Assembly: GCA_018340375.1 (NCBI GenBank)
Contig: JAFFJZ010000002.1
Location: forward strand, 51,356,001 to 51,420,000
Direction: 5' to 3'
DNA from: Gonatopus flavifemur
Lineage: Eukaryota > Arthropoda > Insecta > Hymenoptera > Dryinidae
DNA: 64,000 nucleotides
The notes beneath the pieces were generated by a model. It was not told the DNA's origin. It searched no databases and saw nothing but the letters and a program-made list of their open reading frames with translations. The stretch's first letter is position 1, and each line of letters starts with the position of its first letter. This document shows positions 32,700 through 46,489 of the stretch, piece by piece. Both the position numbers and the translations under genes were made by a program.

Positions 32700-35600
32700 G
32701 ACATCTTTTCTTCATGAAAAATATTTTATGTCTTTTGAGTGTTGAATTCTCAAAATCACGCTAAAAAATTTCCTATTCATGGAACAACTTCGATGTTAAT
32801 ATTGATGGTGAAATATTAAACGATTACTTTTCACATGGGAGCACTAGCTCCGATACTGGGCTGTATTTCAGACTTGGTCATCATTTCGTCCTTTTTTCTG
32901 TATCGGTGAAACAACTGGCGGTTTTAGCAACGGTACTTTGCTAGTAGCAGGGCATTTTGCGATTTCCCCACAGGATCTGAAACGAAAGAATCATTAGGAG
33001 GAAAAAGAACCATATTTATATGCTGTATGTTTCTTTTAGTCGAGGAAAAAAATATCTACAGCACAATTATCCAACTAACATACTTTATACGCGATAACAT
33101 ACTTTCCATTCACAAAAACTTGATACGTGCACGTGATATGTACACAAGGTATCGTAGAAATGGATAGAAGCGTGCATAGCTACAAGTAGATCCCGAGTAG
33201 TTTTACACGATACTTAGACTTGTTGGATTTGACTGGGCACAGGATTTAACGGGAGCATGCTGGCACTCCTGTTGAAACCGCTTGGGTAGTAAATGTACAA
33301 ACGGCTTGTATATGTATGAGTGGAAACGTTGTACCTTTTCTGAAAAGTCGAGTTTTCCGTGTTCTACGAATCTCCTCAAGGGGTTGGCTTAGCTTCCAGT
33401 GCGGTAGTAGTATCTACTCTTTCTCTTATTCTCGATCTCTCACTACTTTTACTCTCCTACTTGTTCTTTTCTCCACATTTACCCTCCCACTAACACATCA
33501 TCCCCTGTACCACTCTTCTCTTACACGCTCCTTCAGACGTTCGCTTGGATTCACAATTTCACCCAGTCGATTGCACATTCGACGTCGTTGTAATGAAGCT
33601 TTCTGGAAGAACGAGGGCGAGAAAAGAAGACCAACTTTTTGGTTTTACTTTGAACGGGAGAAGCCATTTTTGAAATCACACACAAGTTGCAAAAGCCTCA
33701 ATTCCGAAACTGATATTAATTCTGATCTTGTGGGATCACCCTTGAGACACACACGAGATCTCTCTCACCCTCGTAAAACCAATCGATGATAGGGACGATA
33801 TTTCGTTTGGTAACCGGAAGTGAAAATACAAATTCCTGTCTTATACCTTCACCCTTCTCGCGTCTTTATAATAACAACCGAGAGGGATACGCTTCGATTC
33901 TCTTGAAGATAGTTTCGCGAACGATTCTCCAACACATTGAATCGAAGGAAGAGGGTAGAGAAGACGAGTGGGGTGGACATTCTTGATACACCAGTATAGA
34001 GCGTCTAGTAATTTATTTCTTGCTTGGAGATCTCTTCGGTTTCTGACCACAGGACGTCCTCTGACGAGGGTACAACCGTGCATCGGTGGAGGTTAATTTT
34101 CGCACGCTAGTCTCAAGCTCAACTATTTTGGAGTCAATTAAACTATCGGGTTGTATCGATTGGGGGAAAATACTCTGCACGATTGAATCGTTATTCAACG
34201 GGCTGAAATTCTCTCGTACGTGGATATTCTTTTTTTCGTCAGTTTTACAAGAAAAATAGAATTGACGCTTCGAAGATCTCGAAGAACTGTTGGATGACAA
34301 CGAGATTTCCGCCTCGTGTGATTGAGATTTCAAATTCTCTCTCCCGAAAAAAAACTAGACCCGCGTGTATATCAGAATATCCCAAATCTGTATCTCATGG
34401 TTCGTCAAGTGGAATATACCGAACGAAAAAAGGAACCAGAATACATAATATGTATGTGCATACGTGTACATACAAACGCGGGGCGGTGGGGGTGGGGTCG
34501 TATGTATATACATAAACATATTCACCCACCCACATGAGTTTTTTTGTACAAATTTGAAACAAAAAAAACAAAGAGAGAGAGCGAAAAACAATGCGACAGA
34601 TCGAAGCGAAAAATTGAACACGACGTATTTTCTAAACCTCGGAGAGCTTCATCAAACCCTACGAAGGGTTATGAATAAGGGATGAATCTCCGTGGATGTA
34701 GTATACTATACACGCGTGTGGTCGCGCCTCAGCGTTCGAATGTAGGAGTGAATGTCGTGCATCGCTCATACAATCGCAGAGACTCAAGCTCAATTGTATG
34801 GCCGCATAAACGAATAAACGTGCAAATTTGACGGACCAGAGCAACGCATGGTTCACGTATTATCCGAAATATATAACGCACGATGTTAGAGAGAACCGAT
34901 GTGCTTGTAGATTCGTTTGTCGAGATATATTTGTACATGCACATATACGAGGCGCACACGAAAACAACGGCGGCTCGCACATCGTTGTGGACAAAAAACA
35001 AATATAATCGACAACGGTTCACCTGTGTTCGTGTTGTAATGTTCTCTCCCACGTATGCACTAGGGATTCGCATTGTTCCATCCCGAAAAATCGATAGAAA
35101 TTTTCAACTTCAAACACATAGAAGAACGCCGCTCGGCCGGAACTCGATTTTATACTCATTAACGGAAGATCTGTTGGAAATCTGTTAAATACACTCGAAT
35201 ACTTTGAAATTAATCTCTTGCATCCTCATCGTCGTGACTCCTCAAAGGTATTTCTCCTTCGTGATGCACACAAAGTATACACCCTTACCTTTGTCTCTAC
35301 GTTAAGAAGCAACTATACATCCAAGTTGCATTATAATCCATGAAGCACAAGCGTAGAGAAAGCGAACAAGCCTCTTCCTAGGTGGACGGACGTTGGAAAC
35401 TCAACGAAAATGAATCCTCCTTTCATTCAACACAATGACTTTTTTAATTAAAGGAAAAGGAACCTTCTCAACGTTGTACTTGGTACACGTACTCGCCAAC
35501 TTAAACACACGTACACAGGGATAATTCTTTTTCATTCTGGCTTTCTTTCTTTTATATCATAAGTTATACGTACATGAAAAGAATCGAGTTTCATTTTGCA

Positions 35601-38600
35601 AGTTATCTTATTCTTGACGGAAGCGTCAGTCGTAAAGGCGAGAAGCATTTTTCTTTTTCAAGAGCGATTTAACGCCACGAACGACGGAAAACACACACTC
35701 CAAAGAGAGAGAGAGAGAGAGGGAGAGAGAAATGAGCTGACGTTCAAGATATACGGAGGAGAAAGAAACAAAGTATAACAAAGACAGACTACTTTGCTGA
35801 TAAAAAAAAGAAAGAGAGACAGAGAGGGGGACAGGGGAATAAGAAAGAGAAGAACTCAATGGATGACGAGTGCTTATAGGACGGTAAGAGACAGTTTATG
35901 TGAAAGGTAAGAGTGTGAGCTTACTGTAAAAAGTGAAGAAAAGCGCAAGCTAAAGAGGGCTTGTTTCTTTTTTTCTTCCTTTCTTTCTTTGTTATTCACA
36001 AGGTACTGGAGTGAGTGGTTTGCATCATCATCATACGTGTCGTATGAGTCCACAGGTGTCCGCGGACAATGACTCGTATCTCATACGTGTCCTCGTGTGC
36101 GTGAAGCATGTGTGTACGTTCCTTCTTCGGTAGGGTGGACGACTATCCGAGAGAAGTCTCTTAATTTCCGTACTCAAAGGGAGAGAAAAAACGAGCGTTC
36201 GAGAAAAGAGAACTTCAAGGTATGAAGAAAGCTCTTGTTTTGTTTTCCTCATTTCTTCCCATTCCCCAGTCGTATGTGTTCATTGTCTTTCATTCAATGC
36301 TCTTCTTTTCCTCTTTTATTCCTCCTTGTCGAATTGCATTCTCAATTCACTCTTCAATTGAAAGAAAGCATTACTTTTAGTCAAGATATTACATCTTGGA
36401 TCAGAGTTTTCGAGGTAGAGAAAATACTTTATCATGGAACATAGAAGGTTGTGGGCATCGGTGATGCATGCTCAGAATGAAATGTACGTGAGAAGATACT
36501 CAAAGTCCGAGTATGCATTCATAATCTTTCGTTTGCTGGCCCCTGTAGTATTCTGACATATTCTTGACGTTTTCAAAGCTTCTTAGAGAATTTCAGGTGA
36601 ATGTGTACTCAACTAAATTCTTGCTGCTTCATTCCCATTCAAAAACAACATATCTTTTCAATTCTCAAAAGTTGCGAGGGTTAGCTATGAGATAATTTTT
36701 TCTATCTTGAGACGAGCGTATATCAAGTTTATTCTTGGTAGATTTATATTTTGCGGAGATTCATACAGTTTGGGGTGTAATTATTCTTTAATTAACAAAA
36801 TGGATAGCAGAGGAAAGTTGATTGCAGATACGAATTGATGACAAATTATCTAAAATTAGATTCAAATATCTCGAACTGCGATAAAGCTCGTCCAAATTGA
36901 GCATTGAACAACGTGGCTCGATACTAGCAGCCTTCGATATAAAATTCTTGAAGTTTGAAAGCGTTATAAAACTAAGGAAAAATTCCAACTCATATAGTCT
37001 AATGGATCATCGTTGTTTATCTTCCCAAATTAACTTCTTGTAACAAGATACATCATTTGAATAATGTATTGCAAAATTTTGGATCTCTAATTGATAAGTA
37101 TTTCGTTATGCGATCACTAATTCGTTTCAATAAACGATTCAATACTATAATTCCAAGCTTGTTGAATTCTCTCCCCTAACAAAGAACCAACGTTGACAAA
37201 AAAGTGCACCGAACTTGAACCAAGTTGTTGCCAATGCTTCAAGCAACACCAATTTATTTCATTCAATCTATATCAAGCCAAAGATTCGAGTTAATTCGTC
37301 CCACACTTGAGAAAGAAAACTCCATTAATCACCTTTTAATGGTGAAATATTTTTTGTCATTGCGTTGGCAAGAGTAAGAATTTTTCATACAGGTCATGGA
37401 GGGGTAAAAAACTACAAAAACATTCTGAAATGTGGCATAAATCATTCCCTACAATGAATCGACGTTCCCCCTGGCACGTTCTTCACATCAATAAGATTTC
37501 GATCCATTGATACGCAAACAAGGCAAATCGAAAACTTTGTTCCGACAATAAAAGTCGATATTCAGTTTGGCGCGTGACTTTTCTATAACGGTTGCGCTTT
37601 TCGGATCTTTTTATGGAATTAAACACAAGACTAGTCTGATCCCATTCTCCATTTTCCTTCCTCGTTTCGTCCCCTGAAGCGAGGAAATACTCTCAGCAGA
37701 TTGAAAAGTATTCGAAATCCATCGTGAACGCATTCACAAGGTACGGTACTCTACGGTTATGTCAACATCCTCTTCGTTCTTTTATATAGATAAATCTATT
37801 TCCGGTTGGCATCGCAAAAAAGCCTTTTCCGTCCACTTCAGAATACTCCATCATTATGTCACGATATCAACCAATAAGAGTCTATAGATACACTGACCTC
37901 TTCATAAGAATACCACGAGACACGATAGAAAACGAATTGAATGAAGTTCGGCAAATATTCGAGTAATAAATTGAAATGTGACGGAGAAAAACTCCACGGG
38001 AGTCTACTGTTCATCCCACTGTCAGAGATGTAGAAATATTGGAAAAAAAATATGCGCCGGTGAAAGTCGGTGTACCCCACTGGATAACCGAAAGGACGAA
38101 AAAGAACGTGTTCCGCGGGAGACTGACAATAATTGAAGAGATTTAAATATGAAATGGGCAGGCGATTGAACCTCGCCATGCGACAAAATATGCATGAACA
38201 ATTCTTTCTTTGTGTTAGATTTTTATTCCAGTCGTGTGCCAAAGGAAATTGAATCGCACAAAAGTAAGGAAAATTAGAAAGGATGGTGATTTTTGTATAA
38301 ACGTTATATCAAATGCATTGGTTTAATTCGTATTTTATAGCATCATTTCATGGTTTGCTTCTCGAGTTACAGAATTGAATCCATTATGTCTGTCAAGGTA
38401 TTGTCTCTTCGTCGCTTCTTACCGATTTCGACATCTGTTCGATGAGGGGGCTCGCAGCTGAAAAGAGAAACAGCAAGAATGAGAAAATGAAGAAGAAACT
38501 TCTCGAATTACCTAAACCCCTCTGTCCGTAGCTTATCGCTCTTCTATCCTCGAAACAAACCACAACAGCACGCGTATACTGCTTTTAATTCTGTAAAGAT

Positions 38601-40250
38601 TGATCTCCAAAGGTTCATCATCATCTTCAGGATCATCATCTGCCGCCACGAGGTGCCGACTCGTGCCCTCGTTTTTTGCTCTGTTTACGATGATGCAGGG
38701 CGTGAATAATGCCTGGCGTGGGTGCATCTTTCTTTTCTTTTTTTCCCTTTCCTTCGTGTCTTTGTCCCTTCTTTTTTTGTTGTTCAACTTTGTTAGACCT
38801 TTTATATTTCCCTTGCGAGTAGAATTATAATTATTGTACAACAAAATGAGAAATTCTGCTTTTGTTTTGCAATAGTTGCACATATTTATGTCTCAATTTC
38901 ATTCAATATTCATCAATTGTAACTCTACATCTCATTTATTGTAAATTTCCAGGGCAAATGTTTAGACTTTCAAAAGATCTATATTTATGTTGCGGTCAAA
39001 TAGAATAATAGATCGATCTCTCCAAACTGTCCTCCGCTTCTTTTCTTCGTGATGTTTCTTTTTACGCAGGAAGTCTATTGAATTATATATTCTTTTGTAG
39101 AGATGCGCTCGTGCGCTATGAAACGCTATTCTGCATATTACGAATGTTTACGAGGAATAAGAGTTTTGCTCTTTTCGCAACGCTCTTCGATCACCTGCTG
39201 TCCCTTTCGCCTGGCGTGATCTCTTTGGGCTTTGTGGAAATCGAATTCGTTGCATTCGAAAGTTTTCTATCTCGCTAAATCTTTTGATCTGCGTTCGATG
39301 TACGACACGAATGAACAGGAACGAGGATCAGATACCCACATTTCCATTATCTATGCTCCTTTGAATTCGACAAAGATTAAATTTAAAAAGTGCGCATCAT
39401 CTTCGTTATCGATTATATGTTTTGTCTCCGGTTTCCGTCTAATTTCCTTGCATAACGACAGTTTTCCTCGAGCTTGGAACCCCTTGGCGAATCATGTTTG
39501 AGCGCCCTCTGGGGAAACAAAGGTGTCACTTCTTCAAAGAACCCTTCTTCTTCGTAGAGAGTCGTTTGGTTATGCTCTTCAGTTGCTTGCCACGCAAGAG
39601 ATCTCAGGGTTCATTCTCTGTACGGTATTTCTCCTATCTTCATCTCCGTTCTTCCCCTTTCGTGCATCAATCTGTTTTCTCAGATTTTATCTCAAGACTT
39701 TTTCCGATGTCCTACTCGTATCGTATCGACTAAGAAAGCTCTTTATCTTCTTCTTGAACAACCACCAAAGGGTTGTGTATATGAGATTCCAACAGGTTCA
39801 CTCGTTGTTGAATCTTTTTTCAAGAGGTTTTGAATTTTCTTTTTGCTTTCCCTTGTTTTTGTTTTCATTTAATGAAGTAGAGAATTCATCTATTCAGTGG
39901 TGTATTTACATAACTGTTGGAGATTGAATTTATTTCGTGCGAAGGGGGAGGTAAGTTCTTCTATTTTTTGAAGTGATGACGAAGAACGAGGGAAATTGTG
40001 ATTTAAATGGATAGATATATATTTTAAGCAATGAAAAAGGCAATTTGGGGAATGGAAAATGTCACAAGGAACTAAATCAGTTGAGCACAGAGTGAATAAT
40101 GGCTGATTGATATGGAATAAGGAGTAACAGGAATCGAAAATTTATAGTTGAACGATGGATCTCTGGTTGTACAGCCAGAATCCGCGATATTATACTCCTC
40201 ATAACGCTTGAATAATACACTGCGGTAATTGTTCACATCTATTGTTGTTC
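32700..40250 (+). other. Intron 2: alternating islands and AT-rich DNA, no exon supported
   Basis: CpG-richer, promoter/enhancer-like islands occur at about 33.3-34.0, 34.2-35.2, 36.0-36.2 and 38.4-38.8 kb; long frames there (for example 33316-33789) are composition effects. A minus frame at 37859-38242 looks superficially protein-like but has no supported splice sites or recognisable family. A (GA)n-rich stretch lies at 35704-35730. Nothing else is recognised. Confidence 0.35.
35704..35730 (+). repeat. (GA)n microsatellite
   Basis: A GA run with one interruption, purine on the + strand, followed by a broad purine-rich stretch (to about 35860). Confidence 0.9.
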
Positions 40251-40257
40251 ACGAACC

Positions 40258-40286
40258 CAGCTAGAAATGATTTGTGACATCCCTTA
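40258..40286 (+). repeat. Dispersed repeat, copy 1 (CAGCTAGAAATGATTTGTG)
   Basis: CAGCTAGAAATGATTTGTGA and the bases after it match CAGCTGGAAATGATTCGTGG at 41630-41657 with a few substitutions, in the same orientation. The two copies flank the word-array element at 40349-40888 and the CACTG element at 41368. The family is unknown. Confidence 0.5.
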
Positions 40287-40348
40287 AGTTTTTTCAGGGT
40301 CTAATCAGACTCTGGAAAGAGCTGGAAAGTGCCTTGTGAATTGTACGC

Positions 40349-40888
40349 TACCCAGACAGCATAGAAAATTCTCCACTGAGAAAATCATATTCTAAGAATG
40401 AGGAACTCCTCTATAATAAGCAGCAAGAATATCTCCCTCTGAACATGAGTGGAAATTCTTCTCATATCCAGATGAAGATCTGAATATTAGAATATCTCCC
40501 ACTTATGTTGAGAGAAATATATTCTTGACGCTCATAATAGAGGAGTTCTTCATTTTTAGAATATGATTTTGGATGCCCCTAAATACGTTTTCAACACATT
40601 CTTTTCACCTACTACGCACCGTTCTCACAATGTTTTCCCAACGTACTTTCATGAAAACTAACCTTTAAAAACATGTAGGTAGCCTCGCACAACGTTATGA
40701 AAACCTTTATTGAACACGTTCCCAGAAAGTTGCACGGTGTACATGAAAAGAACTGATCGGGACATCGGCACGTACCCGGGACATACATGTGACATTCTCA
40801 GAACATCCTGGGACGTTATTTGCACGTTCTCTGTGTAACCAAGTACGTTGTCTGAACGTTCAAAAGACCTCGCAGTGCTGTATGGGTA
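40349..40888. mobile_element. CCCAGACAGCA-ended composite foldback element (540 bp)
   Basis: TACCCAGACAGCA (40349-40361) matches the reverse complement of TGCTGTATGGGTA (40876-40888) at 12 of 13 positions, with TA at both edges. Inside is a large hairpin: arms 40381-40454 and 40497-40570 are about 80% complementary with a loop of about 42 bp. The remaining interior (40590-40870) repeats AACGT/ACGTT at least eight times, including GAACGTTC. There is no coding capacity. Confidence 0.65.
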
Positions 40889-41367
40889 CTGACATTGGTT
40901 ATTTCCGAAGAGGTCTGCGCTGAAAATCAATCACATTAATAGCTAATGTTAGAACATCATTAACAGATATCTGTGGAAATATAATATCTGAAGATCTGTC
41001 ATCACTCACCGGTACATCACCTGCTATTCAGTTGCATAATTACGGTTAATGTGAATGAAGTAAGCTAGCAATGTTTCCGTGATTACTAATTTCATGTTCC
41101 CACAGACTCCAGCTGTTGATTTCTCAATATTGGCTGTTGATGTATTTTAATTTTAGCGCGGAACTTTTGGGGCAGGTTGTGATTACCGCAAAATCTTCTC
41201 TGAATCAAAGCTTTGAAAAATAGAAAATAAATTCATGAGGTTGTGGAAAGTTTTCATGAATTTGTAGCCAAATTACGTCACGTTACAATTTTTATCTGGT
41301 ATGTGAGGAAAGCCTAAATCACAATAATCGTAATTTCTCTAAATCAATTGAGTAGTTTAGTTCAGAA

Positions 41368-41582
41368 CACTGTTAACGATTTCTTGGAATTTCATCCATT
41401 TTTCAAGTACACTTGTAAATGAAATTTTCAGTTCTTCGTGATTGGATTAAAAATTTGGTATAGTTTAGTAACTGAATTTCCATTCATTTGTGATGGAAAT
41501 TTCAAGAAATTTTTCAGTCACGTGAATGGAAATTGGTTCCGTCACATGTGATTGAAGCTTTGTGCAGAAATTTCTAACAGTG
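41368..41582. mobile_element. CACTGTT-ended TIR element (215 bp)
   Basis: The left end CACTGTTAACGATTTCTT matches the reverse complement of the right end (CACTGTTAGAAATTTCTG) at about 15 of 18 positions. AA flanks both sides (41366-41367 and 41583-41584), a possible 2-bp duplication. The interior repeats TGGAAATT/AATTTCCA words. It is of the same end class as the elements at 17275, 44740 and 51399. Confidence 0.65.
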
Positions 41583-41629
41583 AAGGAATAACACACAGAT
41601 AAATCCGTTTTTGTGCCTGATATTGTTAC

Positions 41630-41657
41630 CAGCTGGAAATGATTCGTGGCATTCCCC
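41630..41657 (+). repeat. Dispersed repeat, copy 2 (CAGCTGGAAATGATTCGTGG)
   Basis: This is a direct-orientation match to 40258-40286, with purine/purine and pyrimidine/pyrimidine substitutions. It continues into a GC-richer stretch (to about 41770) of unknown origin. Confidence 0.5.
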
Positions 41658-41799
41658 AGGTCTTATTGGAAGCCTCATGAGACCTAGTCAGATCACATCA
41701 GATCCTGGTCAAGTTCTGAGGAAAGCAAGGAGATCCCACATGCCATTCCTAGCCAGATTAACAATAAGGTCTTGGACAGCACCTTCCTCTCTACGCCTA

Positions 41800-44558
41800 A
41801 AACTGCACGATTGCTGTAATGGAACAACATACATACATAATTTTTTTAGAGCTCTACAAGTGTGTGAAGTTCCATTAAAGTCAATTTCAAACACGAAAGT
41901 AGGAGCCCTGGTGTATAAAATAATAATTTCCATTCTAAACTAAATCGATACAAATAAAAGAGACTCTAAGATATTCATCTCTTCTCTCAAATTTGACTAT
42001 GAATCAAGATCAAACATTTAAAGAGGGAAGTGGTGAATCTACGGTAAAGGAACAACACTTGAAAGCACAAGTTTTGTCCTAAGAAAAAGGTCTTTATCTT
42101 AGAAGTAATGATGGAGAAGTTTCAACAGGTAGTTATCCCGCCATCCAAGAGAGTTTTTCGTTCATCTCTCTTCCTTGAAGATAAGCAGCTGGGGTTTGTT
42201 TGTCAGACGGTCAACACAGTAAGGAAAGCGAAGAAAGAAAAGCAGACTGTGATCCCTTAATCCTGCCACTTTCTCGACGGCTCCCTAAGGAAGTAACTCA
42301 TCCTTGTAGCTCTTGTTCTTCTCCTTTCCACGATCTTACGTGTATAAGCGTGAGCACGGTTGGATGTTTTCTCACGACTTCCCTCGATTGACGATGATTT
42401 TCCCTCCGAAGATTTTCCGGGCCGTAGGCTACATTCGGGGGCAAGGAACCCCTTCGGTTTATATGAAAAGAAATGGAGTGAGAGTTTGAGTACAAGGGAT
42501 GAATGGGAAATATTTTCTTACGATCGAGTCTCGGGTCTTTACCGACGTCGTCATCCCCTTATCTCTGACGTTTCTCCAAGAGGTATCAACTTGTTGCTGT
42601 TTGTCTATATAGAGAACAGTTTAAGGAGAATCCAGAGGGTTGTTTCTTACACTTTATTATTCCTTTTCTGTTTATTCACACACAAACTTAACCTTCTTCT
42701 TTTCAAGATCATTCAATTTATACGTGAATTAAAAATGTGAGATTACATTCATTGATTGAAAAATTCACGGGGGAAGAATCTTCCTTCTTTAACTCAAGTG
42801 TTTATTCATGTTTCCATGTGGATTATTGAACTGTTTACAGTGCTTTGATTCCACGCGTTCATAAATATTTGAAAAGTAATTAACGTTTCATCCGTGTTGA
42901 AGACTTTCTTCAAATTAAAATCAAGTTTCATTGGGAACAAAATATTGAATTGTATTGAAATAAATACAGCGGTAGATTATATATTTTTCTACTATCGGCT
43001 GTTATCGCCTCCATCATTCGATGGAACGCATGACGAACATATAGCCATGCGTAGAATTGTAATGAACTGTCAACACTATGCTGAGTTTTTCCAGACAAGT
43101 GGTTTCAGACAGCGCAGAATATGAGAAGAATAATATTCGTAACATCAAATGATATCCTTTTAACGATATTTCATTCGAAAATCTCAGCCATGAGCAACCG
43201 TTCGGAAAACACTTGTTGAATACAGAGGTAAGATTGTGAGGACTAAGAAACCACTTGTTGCTCCTTCCTTCCTTCCTGCGAACAAGACATTCCGAGTCCC
43301 GTTTCCAAACACTTGCGGCAAGCGGAAACGATACAAATCTTTTATTAAACTCTCGATGCTTGAGTGATCCGTAGTGGTTTTCATGATATCTTTATTGGTT
43401 TGGGGGACTCAGAGAATTCTGTCCGTATAAATATAATGGATTCGTGGAATACACGGTGTTCATGAAAGTGAGATCTAATTTTAGTTAGAATTATTTCAAG
43501 ATGTCTAAGAATAAACTGGAATATCCAGATTTTCTGCAAAATATACGACGTTTATATTTGTTCTTGGCAATCCAGAGAGAGAGAAAGAGAGAGAGAGAGA
43601 GGTAAAGGGAGGGTTTTCACTAAGGTCTAGAACCGGGTGTTTATTCTCAATTCATATGCGCTTAATGAATCGTCAAATATGTACGCAGCAGTTATTTTGG
43701 TTATTGACTAGGTTAAGACCAAGATATTACCACGTGCAATGTAGTTTCATTGAACGGATAATTCGAGTAGGCTATATTTACGAACGCTCAGAACGTGTAA
43801 GGTTTTCCAATCATTGGGAAAGCATTCAAAATTTGACTAAATCTGTAAAATCAAGAACTGCTTTTACACGGATTCCTCACCGCCCGTTGTTTTACCAGAA
43901 ACGAACGGCGAGGGATGAATAATATATATCTTAAAAAGAAACAAAAAAAGCAGAAGAAGAAGGTAGACAAATATGTCAATCGAAATTAATGAATTTCCAG
44001 CCAGTTGGCCAGCTGAATGGGGGAAACTTTGAAAAAAGAAATAGGAAAAGAAAAAACTGTATACGGGATCTCCCTAAGTCTTGAACGATGATTAGATTCT
44101 GCCACGTGTCTATTGTGCCTCCCATCGACTATGACGCCCCTTTCTTCCCACACATTCATATATAACTTCATACGTGAATAACCTTCGCGTACACACATAG
44201 TTGAATACAAGTTACAGGCGTGCGCCTTAATCGCACTACTACATCACCACATGTGAACCCGTAAGACGAGAACTCGATACGCAATCTCATCCCATGAGAC
44301 AAATGCGTTCGATTGAAATTTCATCTCACACATTACACTATCCGTATTTTAGATTGTTTAAAAGTCTTTATACCGCGCACAAATGTGTTTATTTATCAAA
44401 TTATTGGAAAAATGATCGAATCCGCTGAGGACGTTTGATTCTGTTTTAAATTCAAACGAATCATATATTTATGTAGTGGCATTCACTTTTGCGAAATCAT
44501 ATGTTCCTTCAATTATAATTTGCAATTAATGGAATTAGTGTCGTATAAAATTCTCGCA
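41800..44558 (+). other. Intron 2: islands at 42.1-42.6 kb, no exon supported
   Basis: A mildly GC-rich island lies at 42150-42600 and a (GA)n tract at 43574-43602. Frames over the island (42360-42740) are open by composition, not bounded by splice sites. Nothing else is recognised. Confidence 0.35.
43574..43602 (+). repeat. (GA)n microsatellite
   Basis: A GA run with one interruption, purine on the + strand. Confidence 0.9.
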
Positions 44559-45025
44559 AGACTGCAATTGCAAAAATTAATCGAAATTTTCCTGCACACA
44601 GCCACCGTAAAATCCTAATCATTGGATGGGAAATCAATCTCCGATATACGCGTATGAAATTTCCCACAAATTTGACTGAAAATTCTAAATTTTATTGGAT
44701 TTTTGTCACCATTCTACAGTCAATTTCCGGACAAGTACGCACGGAGGAAAAAACTAGCAATAATATTGCTGAATCGACAATAGAATATTGTTATACTAAT
44801 GGGTTGATCCCACAATAAAATCGTAAAAATATCGTTTAAGATTGTTGAATTGGCTTCATTGTCAACAAGACAACTATGTGTTGTTAGAAGGACAAAAATT
44901 ATTGTATATCCAATAATTCACTCATTGCTAGTCCTACGAAACACATTTTCTTCAGTGCGGGAAACTCCCAACGCTTGTATATGTAAATTACTTGATATGA
45001 ATTTATGAAAATTTCCTCATAGTAA
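44559..45025 (+). mobile_element. Older CACTG-type element split by a younger one
   Basis: From about 44561 to 44737 and again after 44958 the sequence matches the element at 51399-51636. The shared pieces include a GGGAAATCAAT core, ATGAAATT and TCAATTTCCGGACAAGT, with the GTATATG-side sequence resuming after the gap. The 51-kb copy shows the uninterrupted arrangement. Roughly 220 bp (44740-44957) is therefore an insertion into this copy. The outer right boundary is approximate. Confidence 0.6.
44740..44957. mobile_element. CACTG-type element with ACAATA array, nested insertion
   Basis: CACGGAGGAAAA (44740) faces the reverse complement of the right end (CACTGAAGAAAA, ending 44957), 10 of 12 matching. 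CG flanks both sides (44738-44739, 44958-44959). The interior repeats ACAATA/TATTGTT words in both orientations. It interrupts the older element at 44559-45025, which gives an empty-site comparison. Confidence 0.65.
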
Positions 45026-46489
45026 TTTTATATAGTATGGAAACAATTGGAGATTGTTGAAAAGACGGCCTTAAAATTTTTGGCCTTGAGAAGACAATTA
45101 CACCAACTATGGACGCAACGTTGTTCCAGTACATGATTGGTAGCGATTCAAACTTGGAGTGTTACTTCAATATTTCAGATAGACAGCACTGTGCCAGTGT
45201 TAGTACGGCACTAGCTGACTCCGAAATCAAAAATCAATTGGTATCACAATCATGGTCGTCAGCTAAAGTTGCGCAAGTACTAAACGGAAATTTTTCTTTG
45301 AGAAAAAGATTTATCCACAATTGTAACAATATTTTTTTTGTCAAACAAGACCTTTTCTTGAAACATTAACCAGTTTCTCCAATGAAAGCGGGGTGTTATC
45401 TGCAATTATTTATTATACCATACTTTTTTCACAACAGAGCTTTCGGCTTTAATTGTCATTAGTTTTTTGTCTTGACAGGCTCAATGGACATTCGATGCTT
45501 TTCTTTGTTTGTGGAAAGACCTTTATCTACAAAGTGTTGTTTTTTTTGTAAGTTAAAAGATACTCTGGTTCGTATTTCTAATCATTTTTCTCCTGTCAAC
45601 CGAGTAGTTTTCCGCTCATTAGAACCATATTTTCTTGTAAGATATCTGTATTTTCAATTTTAACCGTGGATAGATACCGTTAAAAAAAATGTTCATATTT
45701 GTCATTGTAATTACATGTTTTGGCAGGAAAGGCAATTATACGCGATTGGAATCCAATTTCCTTTTGAGGAGAACTTGTATTTTCCATTGGGATTGGATAT
45801 TTCATATCAACACAGTACACGCATTTGCATCCATGTCCGACTTTGGCATAATAGTGGCAAAAATTTTTGAATGATCAACAAAGATGATGATGAAAATACA
45901 CAATTCTTCATGCAATTTTCAAACCCGTAAATTACCTTTTGATTATTATGTGAGTAGCATGGTGTAGGGGGCTGCAAAATTTTTAATTTCAGTCCCAACA
46001 GATTGAAATCACGATACGGAGCCTAGACATCCCCTTAGACATATCAGACATATCAGTTACATAGACAACACAAGTTTCTGGCGGGTTTAAAGGCTTCCCG
46101 ACAGAATGTAGTGGAAATTATTGGAGTTGTAATATTTCAGTCCACGTTTCAAACGTGCTTCTCAAGAGATGAAACATAATATTACTGGTTCACTAGAAAA
46201 TCTAATTCTCATTGTATTATTCTTCCCCTTGCGCTAGACTTGTGAATGGCTATTACTGGAATAATCATTTTTCCTCTGTTACCGTATTTGCAAAACAACT
46301 GACGATTTTGATACGGTCAGGACTGCCAACTTTAGCGAAGATACAATGAAAATAAAATTCTGAAACGGCTAACGTTTGGGCATCAACAGTTGATGTACGT
46401 AGAAAAATAAAATTTGAACTGTTGATGCGCAACTCATCAACCAGCGATGGATCGATGAGTAATAGCAGATCTTAGAATTTTATTTCACA

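Noticed and set aside
33316..33789. 157-codon + strand frame
   Set aside because: Ser/Leu/Thr-rich composition over a pyrimidine-rich island; no exon signals and no family resemblance.
37859..38242. Minus-strand frame that looks vaguely like a membrane protein
   Set aside because: Aromatic-rich composition follows from local base content; no motif, no neighbouring exons.
32877..46318. Weak similarity between 32877-32935 and 46261-46316 (shared AAACAACTG core)
   Set aside because: Only about 65% over some 55 bp in AT-rich DNA; no ends or duplication, so not called a repeat family.
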